From Lacisediminimonas sp. (GTDB taxonomy: Bacteria; Pseudomonadota; Gammaproteobacteria; Burkholderiales; Burkholderiaceae_D): DNA of 45,088 nucleotides. A model generated the notes under the pieces. That model made no database searches and was not told the DNA's origin. It was given only the letters and a program-made list of their open reading frames with translations. This document shows, in pieces, positions 36,097 through 44,467 of this stretch (its first letter is position 1; each line of letters opens with the position of its first letter). A program made the position numbers and the translations under genes. The stretch spans positions 1 through 45,088 of the forward strand of contig NZ_JAUSNH010000176.1 of the NCBI RefSeq assembly GCF_030645335.1, in the 5' to 3' direction.

Positions 36097-36696
36097 ATGC
36101 ACTATTCACTAAAAGATCGAATGAAGGCAAGCATTCGCCGCTCACCGAAGCGCGTATTCCTTCGCGCGGACCTTTCTCTCGGCGGACAACCAAGACAGGT
36201 CTCCAGAGTACTTCGTGAACTAGAGGCAGAGCACGTTTTGAACCGGGCCGGGCAAGGTGTCTATTTGAGAGCTGCAGAGTCCGCCCCTGTTGAAGAACTT
36301 CTCGCGGAAGTTAAAACGCGCCTTGGAAAACGCGTTAATCGCCTCGTCACGCTGGGAAACATCACGATCCAGGTTGGTGTGACTGCGGCAAGCAACCGCA
36401 ATGCCCAGGCAGAACTGGACGTGTTCAAACTTCGCTTGGCGCAAAAGGTGATCGAAAAAATTGATATCAAAACGATCCGTCGCTGCGGCCTGGAGAACCT
36501 GGCGCGCTGGAAGCAGAACGATGTCTGGTGCTCCGCTTACGATGAATGGCGATCGCTTTTGGAGGCTGGTAGCGATGAAGAAATTATCGTTGCCATGACA
36601 GGGGAAGACGAAGATTCGAACCGGCTAAGGCAATCTCCGCCGTACGTTGGCTTGCTGGACAGACGACTCGTGGAGCAGTTACGTGAAGCGATCTAA
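36097..36696 (+). CDS. AbiEi/DUF6088-like antitoxin or regulator
   Basis: A 199-aa protein with an N-terminal winged HTH (about residues 5-60: VFLRADLSLGG...VSRVLRELEAEHVLNRAGQGVYLRA) of the type seen in AbiEi and DUF6088 antitoxins, followed by an antitoxin-like alpha/beta region. The DNA is clearly lower in GC than the flanking operons (one 60-base stretch at 36421 is 25/60 GC), which suggests recent acquisition. It overlaps the next gene by 14 bases. A near-palindromic operator sits directly upstream. Role as type IV antitoxin and repressor is inferred from architecture and pairing. Confidence 0.75.
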   Translation: MHYSLKDRMKASIRRSPKRVFLRADLSLGGQPRQVSRVLRELEAEHVLNRAGQGVYLRAAESAPVEELLAEVKTRLGKRVNRLVTLGNITIQVGVTAASNRNAQAELDVFKLRLAQKVIEKIDIKTIRRCGLENLARWKQNDVWCSAYDEWRSLLEAGSDEEIIVAMTGEDEDSNRLRQSPPYVGLLDRRLVEQLREAI

Positions 36697-37447
36697 CCTT
36701 GAACATCTGCTTCGCGCTGCTGGCGACATCGTCAAGGACACGCAGTTTCTCGTGTTGGGTTCTCAGGCGATATTAGGAAAATATCCCGATGCCCCCGACG
36801 AGCTATTGTGGTCCATGGAAGTCGATCTCGTTGCGAAGAACAAGCCGGAACTGACCGAGCAGCTTAATAGTATCGGCGAAGACTCGGAGTTCCATCGTTT
36901 GTTCGGGTATTACGCCGATCCAATAACCGAGAAAACGGCCATTCTTCCCAGGGGCTGGAAAAGCCGGCTGATCAATGTAAACAGTCCGCAAACTAACGGC
37001 GTCACCGGTCTGTGTCTTGATCCGCACGACCTGTTTGTGGCCAAAGTTGCGGCCTACCGTCCCAAAGACATCGATTACGTTCGGGTGATGATCGCCCACG
37101 GAATGGTGGGCAAAGATCGCGCGCTTGAGTTGGCTGCAACCGTTTCGAATCCGGAAGACGACTTGAAATTGACCGCCCGAATCATTGAACGGATTACCGG
37201 ATTGTTTGCCGGCGTCGACCAAACAAAGACCGTCCAGATCAATGAGGTATCAGGCCGGTACACCGGGAAAATAATCAGCACGACCGAGACCGTCGCGCAG
37301 CAAGAGATAGAAATGGGTCGGGTGGTATTTCACCAAGCATCGAAAATTGATGCGCGCCCAAGACTCGGAAAGACATACACCATCGAATACAAAGATGGTC
37401 GCGGGTACGTCAGTGACAAGGATGTCGACAGAGGGCCTTCGCGATAA
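36683..37447 (+). CDS. Nucleotidyltransferase-like AbiEii/DUF6036-type toxin with KfrB-like C-terminus
   Basis: A 254-aa protein. Start: GTG at 36683, seven bases after GGAG (36672-36675) and overlapping the antitoxin stop; the ORF is open from 36647, but that part is a shadow. The N-terminal region has the nucleotidyltransferase signature LGSQAIL then MEVDL (G-S and an acidic E-x-D in place of D-x-D), as in DUF6036/AbiEii-like toxins. The last about 70 residues (GRYTGKIISTT...QQEIEMGRVVFHQASKI...GKTYTIEYKDGRGYV) resemble the KfrB domain known from IncP plasmid protein KfrB. Such a toxin-KfrB fusion points to a mobile-element origin. Toxicity is not shown. Confidence 0.7.
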   Translation: MKRSNLEHLLRAAGDIVKDTQFLVLGSQAILGKYPDAPDELLWSMEVDLVAKNKPELTEQLNSIGEDSEFHRLFGYYADPITEKTAILPRGWKSRLINVNSPQTNGVTGLCLDPHDLFVAKVAAYRPKDIDYVRVMIAHGMVGKDRALELAATVSNPEDDLKLTARIIERITGLFAGVDQTKTVQINEVSGRYTGKIISTTETVAQQEIEMGRVVFHQASKIDARPRLGKTYTIEYKDGRGYVSDKDVDRGPSR

Positions 37448-37529
37448 GCGCTTAAGGCGCGCAGCGAATGTCAACGCCGGAAAGCCGCGATACCACCACG
37501 GCACCGCCACACAAGCGCCGCCACAGCTC

Positions 37530-37928
37530 CTAATGCAATTGCACCGCCTCCCCGCTGCGGTCAAACGGGATGAAACTGGCATGTTCGCCGCGACGGATTG
37601 ATTCCACCATGGTCTGGAGCGGCGCTTCGGCGGCTTCGCTGGTCATGGCGCGCGACAGCGGGATGCCGGCGGCAAATACCAGCCGCCAGTCCTTGGCGAA
37701 TTGCGCGGATTCTTCCAGCAATGCGGCAAACGACGTCACTTCCTCCGGCAATTTGTCGACGCACATCAGCGGTACCAGCACCCCGCCCTGCCCTTGCGCA
37801 AATTCCTCGCGCTGCGCTGGCGTGCTGTCCTCCGGCAATTCGGCGCCGGTAAAGACCAGCAGCAGGCGTTGTGGCTCGGCTTGCGACCGGGCCGCGGATA
37901 ACAAATCGTCAAAGCTAGTGATGTCCAT
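37530..37928 (-). CDS. Small RNR-linked protein (SseB-like; often annotated 'ribonucleotide reductase subunit alpha')
   Basis: A 132-aa cytoplasmic protein, DITSFDDLL...RLLLVFTGAELPED...GVLVPLMCVDKLPEE...FIPFDRSGE. I recall close relatives in Burkholderiales beside nrdJ and labelled as a ribonucleotide reductase subunit; no catalytic motif supports that label, and the label is not adopted here. The ATG at 37928 lies seven bases after the nitroreductase stop, so it is the last gene of the nar-nrdJ operon. Function unknown; a small accessory factor for the reductase is an inference from conserved position only. Confidence 0.7.
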   Translation of the reverse strand: MDITSFDDLLSAARSQAEPQRLLLVFTGAELPEDSTPAQREEFAQGQGGVLVPLMCVDKLPEEVTSFAALLEESAQFAKDWRLVFAAGIPLSRAMTSEAAEAPLQTMVESIRRGEHASFIPFDRSGEAVQLH

Positions 37929-37935
37929 GGATGGG

Positions 37936-38748
37936 TCAACCTGGTGAAGTATGAGAAGTGGAAGGCGGCGTCGGGTCTGTGCCTGGGCCTGATCCCGGGC
38001 CCGACATCGATGCCGGGGCTGATAGTTGCTCCGGTGCTGGCGCACTCGGCTGCTGGTCCGGCCTTGCGCTGCCGGCGACGGAACTGACGAAATCGCGCGG
38101 CACGGGACGCACGCGCGCCCGCCTGGCCGACTGCACGGTGCCGATGCTGACAAAACACAAGGGGTGCTCACCGTCGGCCAACTGGAAAAGCTGGCGCAGG
38201 TGGCTGGACTTCAAGGCTTTGCCGCTGGTCAGCGCCGAGCCATACCCAAGCGCCGTGGCCATCAATAACATGTTCTGCACTGCGCAACCGGTGGCGATGG
38301 TGCGCTCGGCCAGGTCGATGCCGGCGTCGCCGGTGCGCTCGTCCACCACGACCAGCAACAGGAAGGGCGAGCGATATGCCTTTTCTTTTGCTTGCACCAC
38401 CTGTTCCGGTGTCGCGGCCGGGTCGCGCTGCTGCAGCGCATTGGCGAATGCTTCTGCCAGCAGGTCGCGTTGTGCGGGCGGCACCACGATGAAGCGCCAC
38501 GGCAGTAGCCGGCCATGGTCCGGCGCGGTGGCCGCCGCTTCGAATATGGCGGCCAGCTCGTCGCCGCCAGGCCCCGGCGCAAGCAGACGCCGGGGCAGGA
38601 TGGTCTGGCGCCCACGCATCACCGTGCCGAGCAGCTCCGCCAGGTCATGGGCTGGTGTATCGGCGTTGGTGGCCGTGGCATGCGCCGGGCCCTCGTGCTG
38701 ATCCGGTACCTGGCGCTCTCCCATGAAGCGCTGCCGGGCACTGCTCAT
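37936..38748 (-). CDS. Nitroreductase-family protein
   Basis: A 270-aa FMN-dependent nitroreductase-like protein: the early RRLLAPGPGGDELAAIFEAA segment, PDHGRLLPWRFIVV, the GIDLAERTIATGCAVQNMLLMATALGYGS core and a C-terminal FVSIGTV strand fit the small NAD(P)H oxidoreductase class. The last about 40 residues are Pro/Ser/Gly-rich and lack homology. The ATG at 38748 overlaps the nrdJ stop as ATGA. Members reduce quinones, nitro compounds or flavins; coupling to nrdJ suggests a redox partner role, but that is inference. Confidence 0.8.
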   Translation of the reverse strand: MSSARQRFMGERQVPDQHEGPAHATATNADTPAHDLAELLGTVMRGRQTILPRRLLAPGPGGDELAAIFEAAATAPDHGRLLPWRFIVVPPAQRDLLAEAFANALQQRDPAATPEQVVQAKEKAYRSPFLLLVVVDERTGDAGIDLAERTIATGCAVQNMLLMATALGYGSALTSGKALKSSHLRQLFQLADGEHPLCFVSIGTVQSARRARVRPVPRDFVSSVAGSARPDQQPSAPAPEQLSAPASMSGPGSGPGTDPTPPSTSHTSPG

Positions 38749-41177
38749 CCGCAGGTGCCCAGGTAGCCGCACTGCGTGCAGTAGTCGCAGCCATCCTTGC
38801 GGATCACGGCATGGGCGCCGCATTCGCTGCATTTGCGTCCCGCCATCACCGTTTGCGCTTGCGCCTGTACCTCCAGGGCTGCATCGGGCGCAACCTGGCC
38901 GGCGCGCTGGCCGGAGCGCTGGGCAATGATGTTCTGCACCGCGTAGGCGATGGCGGCGACTTCGGAGTCGTGCCACAGCGGCGCGCGATTGCCGTCGGCT
39001 TTCTGGATCGTGCCCAGCCTGACCGGTCCGCGGTCCCATGCCACCTTGCGCATGTCCGACAATGCGCGGTCGAGGAAGCCGCCGCGCGCTGCCAGCGACA
39101 GCAAGCGCATGCTGGAGGTGATCCATTGCTGCGATTCGCCGCTTTGCCCGACCGGCATGAAGAATTCTATGGCGCGCTCCAGCATGCCGCCGCCAGCTGC
39201 CGGCACCGGCAGGAACGACACCACGATGTACAAGGTCTTGCGCCCTTCCTGCGTCCAGTAGTCGACTTTTTCGGCGACGGCCGACAATGCACCCTTGGGA
39301 CGGCTTTCAATCACGCTGCGCATCGGGTCAGGCGCTGCGCCGGCGTCGAGCGCGTCGCCGGCAAGCTCGGCAGCCGATGGACCGGCATCCAGTACCGACC
39401 CGAGGATGGCGTTGGGGCGGTAGGTCGCCAGTCCTTTCAACTGCGCGCGCCAGGCTTGCAGGTACAAGTCCTTGAAGTCGTCATAGGCGTAGTCGACCGG
39501 GATATTCACGGTCTTGGATATCGCGGTGTCGACGAAGGGCTGCACCGCCTGCATCATGGCGATGTGGGCTTGTGCCGACATGTCGAGTGCGGAGACAAAA
39601 TAAGCGGGCAGCTGGCTGACGTCGCCACCGAGCTCGCGGTACAGCCGCCAGGCGTGGTCTTCGACTGCATACTCGGCCGTGCTGCCATCGGCCTCGCGTT
39701 TCTTGCGCCGGTACATCCACGAAAACGCCGGCTCGATGCCGTTGGAGGCATTGTCGGCGAACGCCAGGCTGACGGTGCCGGTGGGTGCAATCGACAGCAG
39801 GTGGCTGTTGCGGATGCCGTGGCTGCGGATCGATTGCTGCAAGTGATCCGGCAAGCGGCTGGCAAAGGTGCCGGGAGCCAGGTAGCAGTCGGCGTCGAAC
39901 TTTGGAAATGCGCCTTTCTCGATGGCCAGCTCGATCGAGGCGGCATAGGCGGCGTCGCGCATGCAGGTGGCGATGCGCGCTGCCATCTCGCGTCCTTCGG
40001 GGGCGTCGTAGCGCAGGCACAGCATGGTCAGCACATTGCCCATGCCGGTAAAGCCCACGCCGATGCGGCGCTTGGCGGCCGATTCTGCCCGCTGTTGCGG
40101 CAGCGGCCAGAACGTCAGGTCCAGTACATTGTCGAGCGCGCGCACCTGGATCGCGACACAGGCGGCAAAGGCGTCGAAGTCGAATGCCGGTGCGCCGCCA
40201 AAGCCGAACGGCTGCCGCACAAAGCGCGGCAGGATGACGGGGCCCAGGTCGCAGCAGCCATAGGGCGGCAAGGGTTGCTCGCCACGCGGGTTGGTGGCGG
40301 CAATCGACTCGCAATAGCGCAGGTTGTTGTCCTGGTTGATGGGGTCGAGGAACAGGATGCCCGGTTCGGCGAAGTCATAGGCAGACCGCATCACCGCGTC
40401 CCACAGCTCGCGCGCCGGGATCGACTGGTAGACCCACATGCCGTCAGCGCGCTGGAGCGCACCCTTGTCGATCAAGGTCGCGCCGGGACGGGCGCGGTGC
40501 ACCAGTTCCCAAGGTGCGTCGGCAAGCAGCGCATGCATGAATGTGTCGGGAACACCGACCGAGACGTTGAAGTTGTTCCAGCGCCCCGGCGTGCGCTTGG
40601 CGGTGATGAATTCGAATACGTCCGGATGGTCTATCCGCAACACGCCCATTTGCGCGCCGCGCCGGGCGCCGGCGCTTTCCACGGTCGAGCAGGACTGGTC
40701 GAACACATTGATGTAGCTGCACGGCCCGGACGCCATGGACGCCGTGCCCTTGACCTCGGCGCCGCGCGGGCGGATGCGCGAAAAGTCATAGCCGACGCCG
40801 CCGCCGCGGCGCATGGTTTCAGCCGCTTCGCGCAGCGCTTCGTAAATGCCGGGATAGCCTTCGTCGTCGACACCCTGGATGCAGTCGCCCACCGGTTGCA
40901 CGAAGCAATTGATCAGCGTGGCCTGGATGGCGGTGCCGGCCGCGCTCATGATGCGCCCGGCGCCAATTGCACCGGCATAAAGGTTTTTCAGGAACACTGC
41001 TTCGTAATGGTCGCGCTGCGGTTCTGCCTCCACCGACGCCAGCGCACGCGCCACGCGGGCATACAGGTCTTGCAGTCCGGTCTCGCCGGGCTTCAGGTAT
41101 TTTTCGCGCAGCACGTCTTCGCTGATCGGCTGCGCCGACGAGGCTTGCAGCGGCGGGGCCGAGGCTTCGCGCTTCAT
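38745..41177 (-). CDS. nrdJ: Class II (adenosylcobalamin-dependent) ribonucleotide reductase, catalytic Cys replaced
   Basis: Full-length 810-aa NrdJ-type reductase. Key blocks: NCFVQPVGD (Cys91), GGGVGYDFSRIRPRGA, GCCDLGP (Cys308/309), SIAPTGTVSLAFADNASNGIEP and a C-terminal zinc-like tail CSECGAHAVIRKDGCDYCTQCGYLGTCG. The nucleotide-radical motif N-x-C-x-E, NPCGE in class II enzymes, reads N296-P-R298-G-E300: the thiyl-radical Cys is Arg (codon CGT at 40286-40284; TGT would be Cys). The redox pair Cys91/Cys309 remains. There is no frameshift. Start: ATG at 41177, with AAGGG about eight bases upstream; a GTG at 41186 is an alternative. It is 54 bases after the carbonic anhydrase and co-oriented with the nar genes; no B12 riboswitch fits in that gap. 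Confidence 0.9.
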   Translation of the reverse strand: MKREASAPPLQASSAQPISEDVLREKYLKPGETGLQDLYARVARALASVEAEPQRDHYEAVFLKNLYAGAIGAGRIMSAAGTAIQATLINCFVQPVGDCIQGVDDEGYPGIYEALREAAETMRRGGGVGYDFSRIRPRGAEVKGTASMASGPCSYINVFDQSCSTVESAGARRGAQMGVLRIDHPDVFEFITAKRTPGRWNNFNVSVGVPDTFMHALLADAPWELVHRARPGATLIDKGALQRADGMWVYQSIPARELWDAVMRSAYDFAEPGILFLDPINQDNNLRYCESIAATNPRGEQPLPPYGCCDLGPVILPRFVRQPFGFGGAPAFDFDAFAACVAIQVRALDNVLDLTFWPLPQQRAESAAKRRIGVGFTGMGNVLTMLCLRYDAPEGREMAARIATCMRDAAYAASIELAIEKGAFPKFDADCYLAPGTFASRLPDHLQQSIRSHGIRNSHLLSIAPTGTVSLAFADNASNGIEPAFSWMYRRKKREADGSTAEYAVEDHAWRLYRELGGDVSQLPAYFVSALDMSAQAHIAMMQAVQPFVDTAISKTVNIPVDYAYDDFKDLYLQAWRAQLKGLATYRPNAILGSVLDAGPSAAELAGDALDAGAAPDPMRSVIESRPKGALSAVAEKVDYWTQEGRKTLYIVVSFLPVPAAGGGMLERAIEFFMPVGQSGESQQWITSSMRLLSLAARGGFLDRALSDMRKVAWDRGPVRLGTIQKADGNRAPLWHDSEVAAIAYAVQNIIAQRSGQRAGQVAPDAALEVQAQAQTVMAGRKCSECGAHAVIRKDGCDYCTQCGYLGTCG

Positions 41178-41231
41178 GGCCGGCACCCTTTGTCGGGGCG
41201 GGTTGGTGCAAGTGCTGCCGTCGTCGCCGGC

Positions 41232-42017
41232 TCAGTCCAAAGCAGGTGTGCCATCGTTTTCAATATAAAGTTGATAAGGGCCGGTGCCGCTATTGGTCGC
41301 GGTCGATGCGGGCACGAAGTTTCCTGATTGTGCATCGAAGACGTGTACCTCGCCATCCTCAATTACATAATGCCAGCCATGCAAGGTCAGCTTGCCGGCA
41401 GTCACTTCGCGGCGCACCATCGGGTAGCCCATCAGGCGCTCGAGTTGCAGCACCACAGCACGCTCTTCAGTGCGGCGCAAGGCTTCTCGGCCAGGCTGCA
41501 CCGGCAACAGCGCTTCGTTGGCCAGTTGCAACCAGTTGCGCAGGGCGACCGCTTCTTCGGGTACGCCTTCATAGGCGGCGCGGATCGCGCCGCAGTGGCT
41601 ATGCCCGCAGACGATGATGCGCTCCACCTTCAGGCTCAGGACGGCAAATTCAATGGCGGCAGTGGTGCCGTGCAAGCCGCCCCATTGCCGGGTGTCATGC
41701 ACCAGGCCATCGCCATGAACATGGCCATGGTCGCCGCCACACTGCGCGCCGTCAAGATTGTGCGGATCGCGGATGATGCCGTCGTAAGGGGGAATGAACG
41801 CGCCGACATTGCGTACGATGAACAAATCGCCCGGGCCGGCGCCAGTGAGCAGGTAAGGCACCAGCCGCGAATCCGAGCAGCCGATGAACAGGGTCTTGGG
41901 ATGCTGGCCTTCGGCAACCAGCTGCTGGAACTGCTCCCGGTGCAAGGGAAAGTAATCAGAGCGGAAACGGCGCAAGCGCAACAGCAGCTCGTCGCCGTCT
42001 CCGGCCTGCCCGGTCAT
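41232..42017 (-). CDS. Beta-class carbonic anhydrase with His-rich insertion
   Basis: A 261-aa beta-carbonic anhydrase, which interconverts CO2 and bicarbonate. Zinc ligands fit CSDSR (Cys47, catalytic dyad Asp49/Arg51) and CGHSHCG (His139 and Cys142). Between FIPPYDG and the conserved HGTTAAIEFA, where relatives have only a short loop, there is an insertion at about residues 83-115 with five His (86, 97, 99, 101, 107) and Cys93, possibly an extra metal-binding loop. Start: ATG at 42017, overlapping the ppiC stop as ATGA. Its place in a nitrate respiration operon could reflect pH or bicarbonate needs (inference). Confidence 0.9.
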   Translation of the reverse strand: MTGQAGDGDELLLRLRRFRSDYFPLHREQFQQLVAEGQHPKTLFIGCSDSRLVPYLLTGAGPGDLFIVRNVGAFIPPYDGIIRDPHNLDGAQCGGDHGHVHGDGLVHDTRQWGGLHGTTAAIEFAVLSLKVERIIVCGHSHCGAIRAAYEGVPEEAVALRNWLQLANEALLPVQPGREALRRTEERAVVLQLERLMGYPMVRREVTAGKLTLHGWHYVIEDGEVHVFDAQSGNFVPASTATNSGTGPYQLYIENDGTPALD

Positions 42018-42985
42018 TGGACCAGGGGCGAATCGGCCCCCTCCAGCTCCACGCCCGTGATGCTGGCCTGGCCAACCAGCAAACGCATGTACTGATGCAA
42101 GGCGCGCGAGCGCGAATGCAGCGCCAGGTGCGCGCCGACACGATCCTGCACCTGCTCGAATGGGGCTTGCTTGCCCAGGCACTTGTCGAGCACATCGATG
42201 ATATGGAAGCCGAAACGGCTGTGCATCAGGCGCGGGTGCAGGCCCAGCCCAAGCGCCGCGCCATTGGCCTGGAACAGCGCCGTGGCCAGCTCCGGCGCCA
42301 GGTCGTCCGGCGACAGCCAGCCCAGGTCGCCGCCTTGTGCGCCGCTCGGACAGTTCGACAATTCCGCCGCCAGTGCGGCAAAGCGGGTGGCGGCAACGCC
42401 CTTGTGGGACAGGTCGGACAGGGTTTTTTCAGCGCGCTGCGACAAGGCCTGGACATTGACGCCGGGCGTCACGGCAAAAAGGATGTGCCGCACATGCATG
42501 GCCTGGCCATTGACGAAGCGGGCCTTGTTGGCCTCGTAATACCGCAAGCATTCTTCTGGCCCGGGCGACGGCGTCGTTACTGCCTGGTCGACCATCGATT
42601 CGACCAGTTGGCGCTGTGCGTCATCCAGCCAGCGCGTGCCGGTTTCGGCCAGCACGCCGGTCCTGACCGCTTCCTGCCGCAGCAATTCCGCGTAGGCCAG
42701 TTCGCGCAGCGCATCGGGGCCGGGGCGGGCGCCTGGTGCATGCAAGGCAATGCCGTTGACACTGGCAATCGGCTGCTCGGCGCCGGCGAGCGTGGCCGTG
42801 GCGGTGGCCGTAGCCGGTGCGCTCACTGCCGCCGTGGCGGCGGGCACGACCCTTGTGGCCGTGGTGAAGGTCGGGCCCGTTGCGGCCGCCGGCGTCGTTG
42901 CAGCCGCAGCGGCATTGGCACTGCAAGCGCAGCCACCGCCGCTCTTGCCGCCACCGCAGCCGCTGTTCAGGATGTCCTGTTTCAT
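42014..42985 (-). CDS. PpiC-type peptidyl-prolyl isomerase of the nar operon
   Basis: A 323-aa parvulin-like foldase. The rotamase domain is about residues 160-265: MHVRHILFAVTPG, then CPSGAQGGDLGWLSPDDLAPE and HSRFGFHIIDVLDK. The N-terminus is odd: a Gly/Cys-rich start (CGGGKSGGGCAC) and a long Ala/Thr linker before a SurA/NifM-like helical region; there is no signal peptide, so it is probably cytoplasmic. A similar gene follows narI in Pseudomonas and Burkholderiales nar operons and is often called nifM-like. It overlaps narI by ATGA and the carbonic anhydrase by ATGA. Probably helps fold or assemble the nitrate reductase (inference). Confidence 0.88.
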   Translation of the reverse strand: MKQDILNSGCGGGKSGGGCACSANAAAAATTPAAATGPTFTTATRVVPAATAAVSAPATATATATLAGAEQPIASVNGIALHAPGARPGPDALRELAYAELLRQEAVRTGVLAETGTRWLDDAQRQLVESMVDQAVTTPSPGPEECLRYYEANKARFVNGQAMHVRHILFAVTPGVNVQALSQRAEKTLSDLSHKGVAATRFAALAAELSNCPSGAQGGDLGWLSPDDLAPELATALFQANGAALGLGLHPRLMHSRFGFHIIDVLDKCLGKQAPFEQVQDRVGAHLALHSRSRALHQYMRLLVGQASITGVELEGADSPLVQ

Positions 42986-43776
42986 GATTGTCGGCCTCGC
43001 GCTTCAGACGGCACGACCGCGGGACTCGCCGGCTGCTGCATGGAGCGCGGCGTTCCTTGCTGGTGGCCGGCTGGAACTTGGGCGCGCATGCCGAGCTTGC
43101 GGCTGCGCACCAGTTGGTACGGTCGCACCACATAGGCCAGCGTGCCAAAGCCGCTCCAGACATGCACCAGCCGGGTGAATGGAAACACCAGGAACAGCGT
43201 CATGCCAAGGAACATGTGCAGCTTGAATATCAGGCCGGCGCCGGCCAGCATTTCCACCGCCCCGCTGCGGAAGGTGACGATGCGCTGCGCCCACTCGGCC
43301 AGCCGCATCATCATGCTGCCATCCAGATGCTGGGCCGACAGCGGGATGGTGGCCAGACCGAGTGCAAGCTGCAGCCACAACAGCACCAGCAGCATGATGT
43401 CGCTGGGACGGGAGTTGATGCGGATGCGCGGATCGGTCAGCCGCCGGTGCAGCAGCATGGACACGCCTATGAAGCCGAGTACGCCAAATATCCCGCCGGA
43501 CACCATCGCCACCACTTGCTTCTGGCCGGCGGTAATGATGGACTCGTACAGGAAATGCGGCATCAGCATGCCCACGGTGTGCCCGAAGAACAGGAACAGC
43601 ACGCCGATGTGGAACAGGTTGCTGCCCCAGCGCAACTGGCCGGCGCGCAGCATTTGCGACGAATCGCTCTTCCAGCTGTACTGGTCGCGATCAAATCGCA
43701 ACAGGCTGCCCAGCAGGAAGACGGAGAGGCAGATATACGGGTAGAGCCCGAACAGGAAGTGGTCGAGAGCGCTCAT
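42982..43776 (-). CDS. narI: Respiratory nitrate reductase gamma subunit
   Basis: A 264-aa membrane cytochrome b subunit that takes electrons from quinol and passes them to NarH. The four haem ligands are at exactly the E. coli positions: His56 and His66 (LFHIGVLFLFFGHT) and His187 and His205 (KLHMFLG, LVHVWSG). Five hydrophobic helices are present, and the C-terminus has about 30 extra residues. The start ATG at 43776 overlaps the narJ stop as ATGA; the frame's open upstream part is a shadow of narJ. Confidence 0.97.
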   Translation of the reverse strand: MSALDHFLFGLYPYICLSVFLLGSLLRFDRDQYSWKSDSSQMLRAGQLRWGSNLFHIGVLFLFFGHTVGMLMPHFLYESIITAGQKQVVAMVSGGIFGVLGFIGVSMLLHRRLTDPRIRINSRPSDIMLLVLLWLQLALGLATIPLSAQHLDGSMMMRLAEWAQRIVTFRSGAVEMLAGAGLIFKLHMFLGMTLFLVFPFTRLVHVWSGFGTLAYVVRPYQLVRSRKLGMRAQVPAGHQQGTPRSMQQPASPAVVPSEARGRQS

Positions 43777-44450
43777 GCTGTCACTCCTTTGGCGGTCGGA
43801 TTTTTGCGGACGATATGGATCGGTTGCGGATCGCCCGGACGGGCCTGGCCGCGGGTGCTGCAACCGTCGAAAGCGACCGGCTCGGCCCATGCCTCATCCA
43901 TCGGCTCGTCGGCTTGTATCGGCACGGCCTGCACTTTTTCGCCGGCCAGCTCCAGCACCGCTGCGATCACTGCCGCATAGGCGCTGCCCCGTTGCAGCAG
44001 GGCGCTGAAGATGGCCGACAGGATGTGCGACATCTCGCCCAGGAAGGCACGCGCGATGCGATCCGGCTGGGTGGAGGCAAATTCCAGCACCACGCAAAGA
44101 TGGTCGGGCAATTCTTCCGGCGCCAGCAGCAGGCCTGCCTTTTCATAGGTCTGCACCAGGTCGACCATGGCCGGGCCACGGTCGCGCGAGTCGCCGTGCA
44201 CATGCTCGAACATGTGCAGCGAGGTAGCCCGGCCGCGGTCGAACGTCTCGACATAGCGTGCTTCGACTTCCAGCGGATCGAGCCGCAGCAGCTCGGCGGC
44301 CAGCGCGTGCAATTCAGTGCGCCGCGCTGCCGGCACCAGCGCTTCGGCATCGATTACGTCCAGCAACTGCGCCAGCTGGCTGCGCAGTGCCTGGTCCGGA
44401 TAGGACAGCAGCAGCGCCAGTGCACGCAGCGAATAAGGATGATGTTTCAT
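43773..44450 (-). CDS. narJ: Nitrate reductase molybdenum-cofactor chaperone
   Basis: A 225-aa redox-enzyme maturation protein of the NarJ/TorD family, which binds apo-NarG for cofactor insertion. Matching features are the early LALLLSYPDQALR helix, the YVETFDRGRATSLHMFEHVHG motif, DRGPAMVDLVQTYEKAG and the ELPDHLCVVLEF helix. Start: ATG at 44450, preceded by an AGGAG ribosome site inside the spacer after narH; an upstream TTG at 44471 is not preferred. Confidence 0.95.
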   Translation of the reverse strand: MKHHPYSLRALALLLSYPDQALRSQLAQLLDVIDAEALVPAARRTELHALAAELLRLDPLEVEARYVETFDRGRATSLHMFEHVHGDSRDRGPAMVDLVQTYEKAGLLLAPEELPDHLCVVLEFASTQPDRIARAFLGEMSHILSAIFSALLQRGSAYAAVIAAVLELAGEKVQAVPIQADEPMDEAWAEPVAFDGCSTRGQARPGDPQPIHIVRKNPTAKGVTA

Positions 44451-44467
44451 GCTTGCGCTCCTGTTGC

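Noticed and set aside
41178-41231. Cobalamin riboswitch before nrdJ
   Set aside because: The gap is only 54 bases and shows no B12-box-like sequence; too short for the element.
38811-41327. 838-codon plus-strand open frame opposite nrdJ
   Set aside because: It is the high-GC antisense shadow of nrdJ, with no recognisable domain, whereas the minus strand encodes a clear full-length family member.
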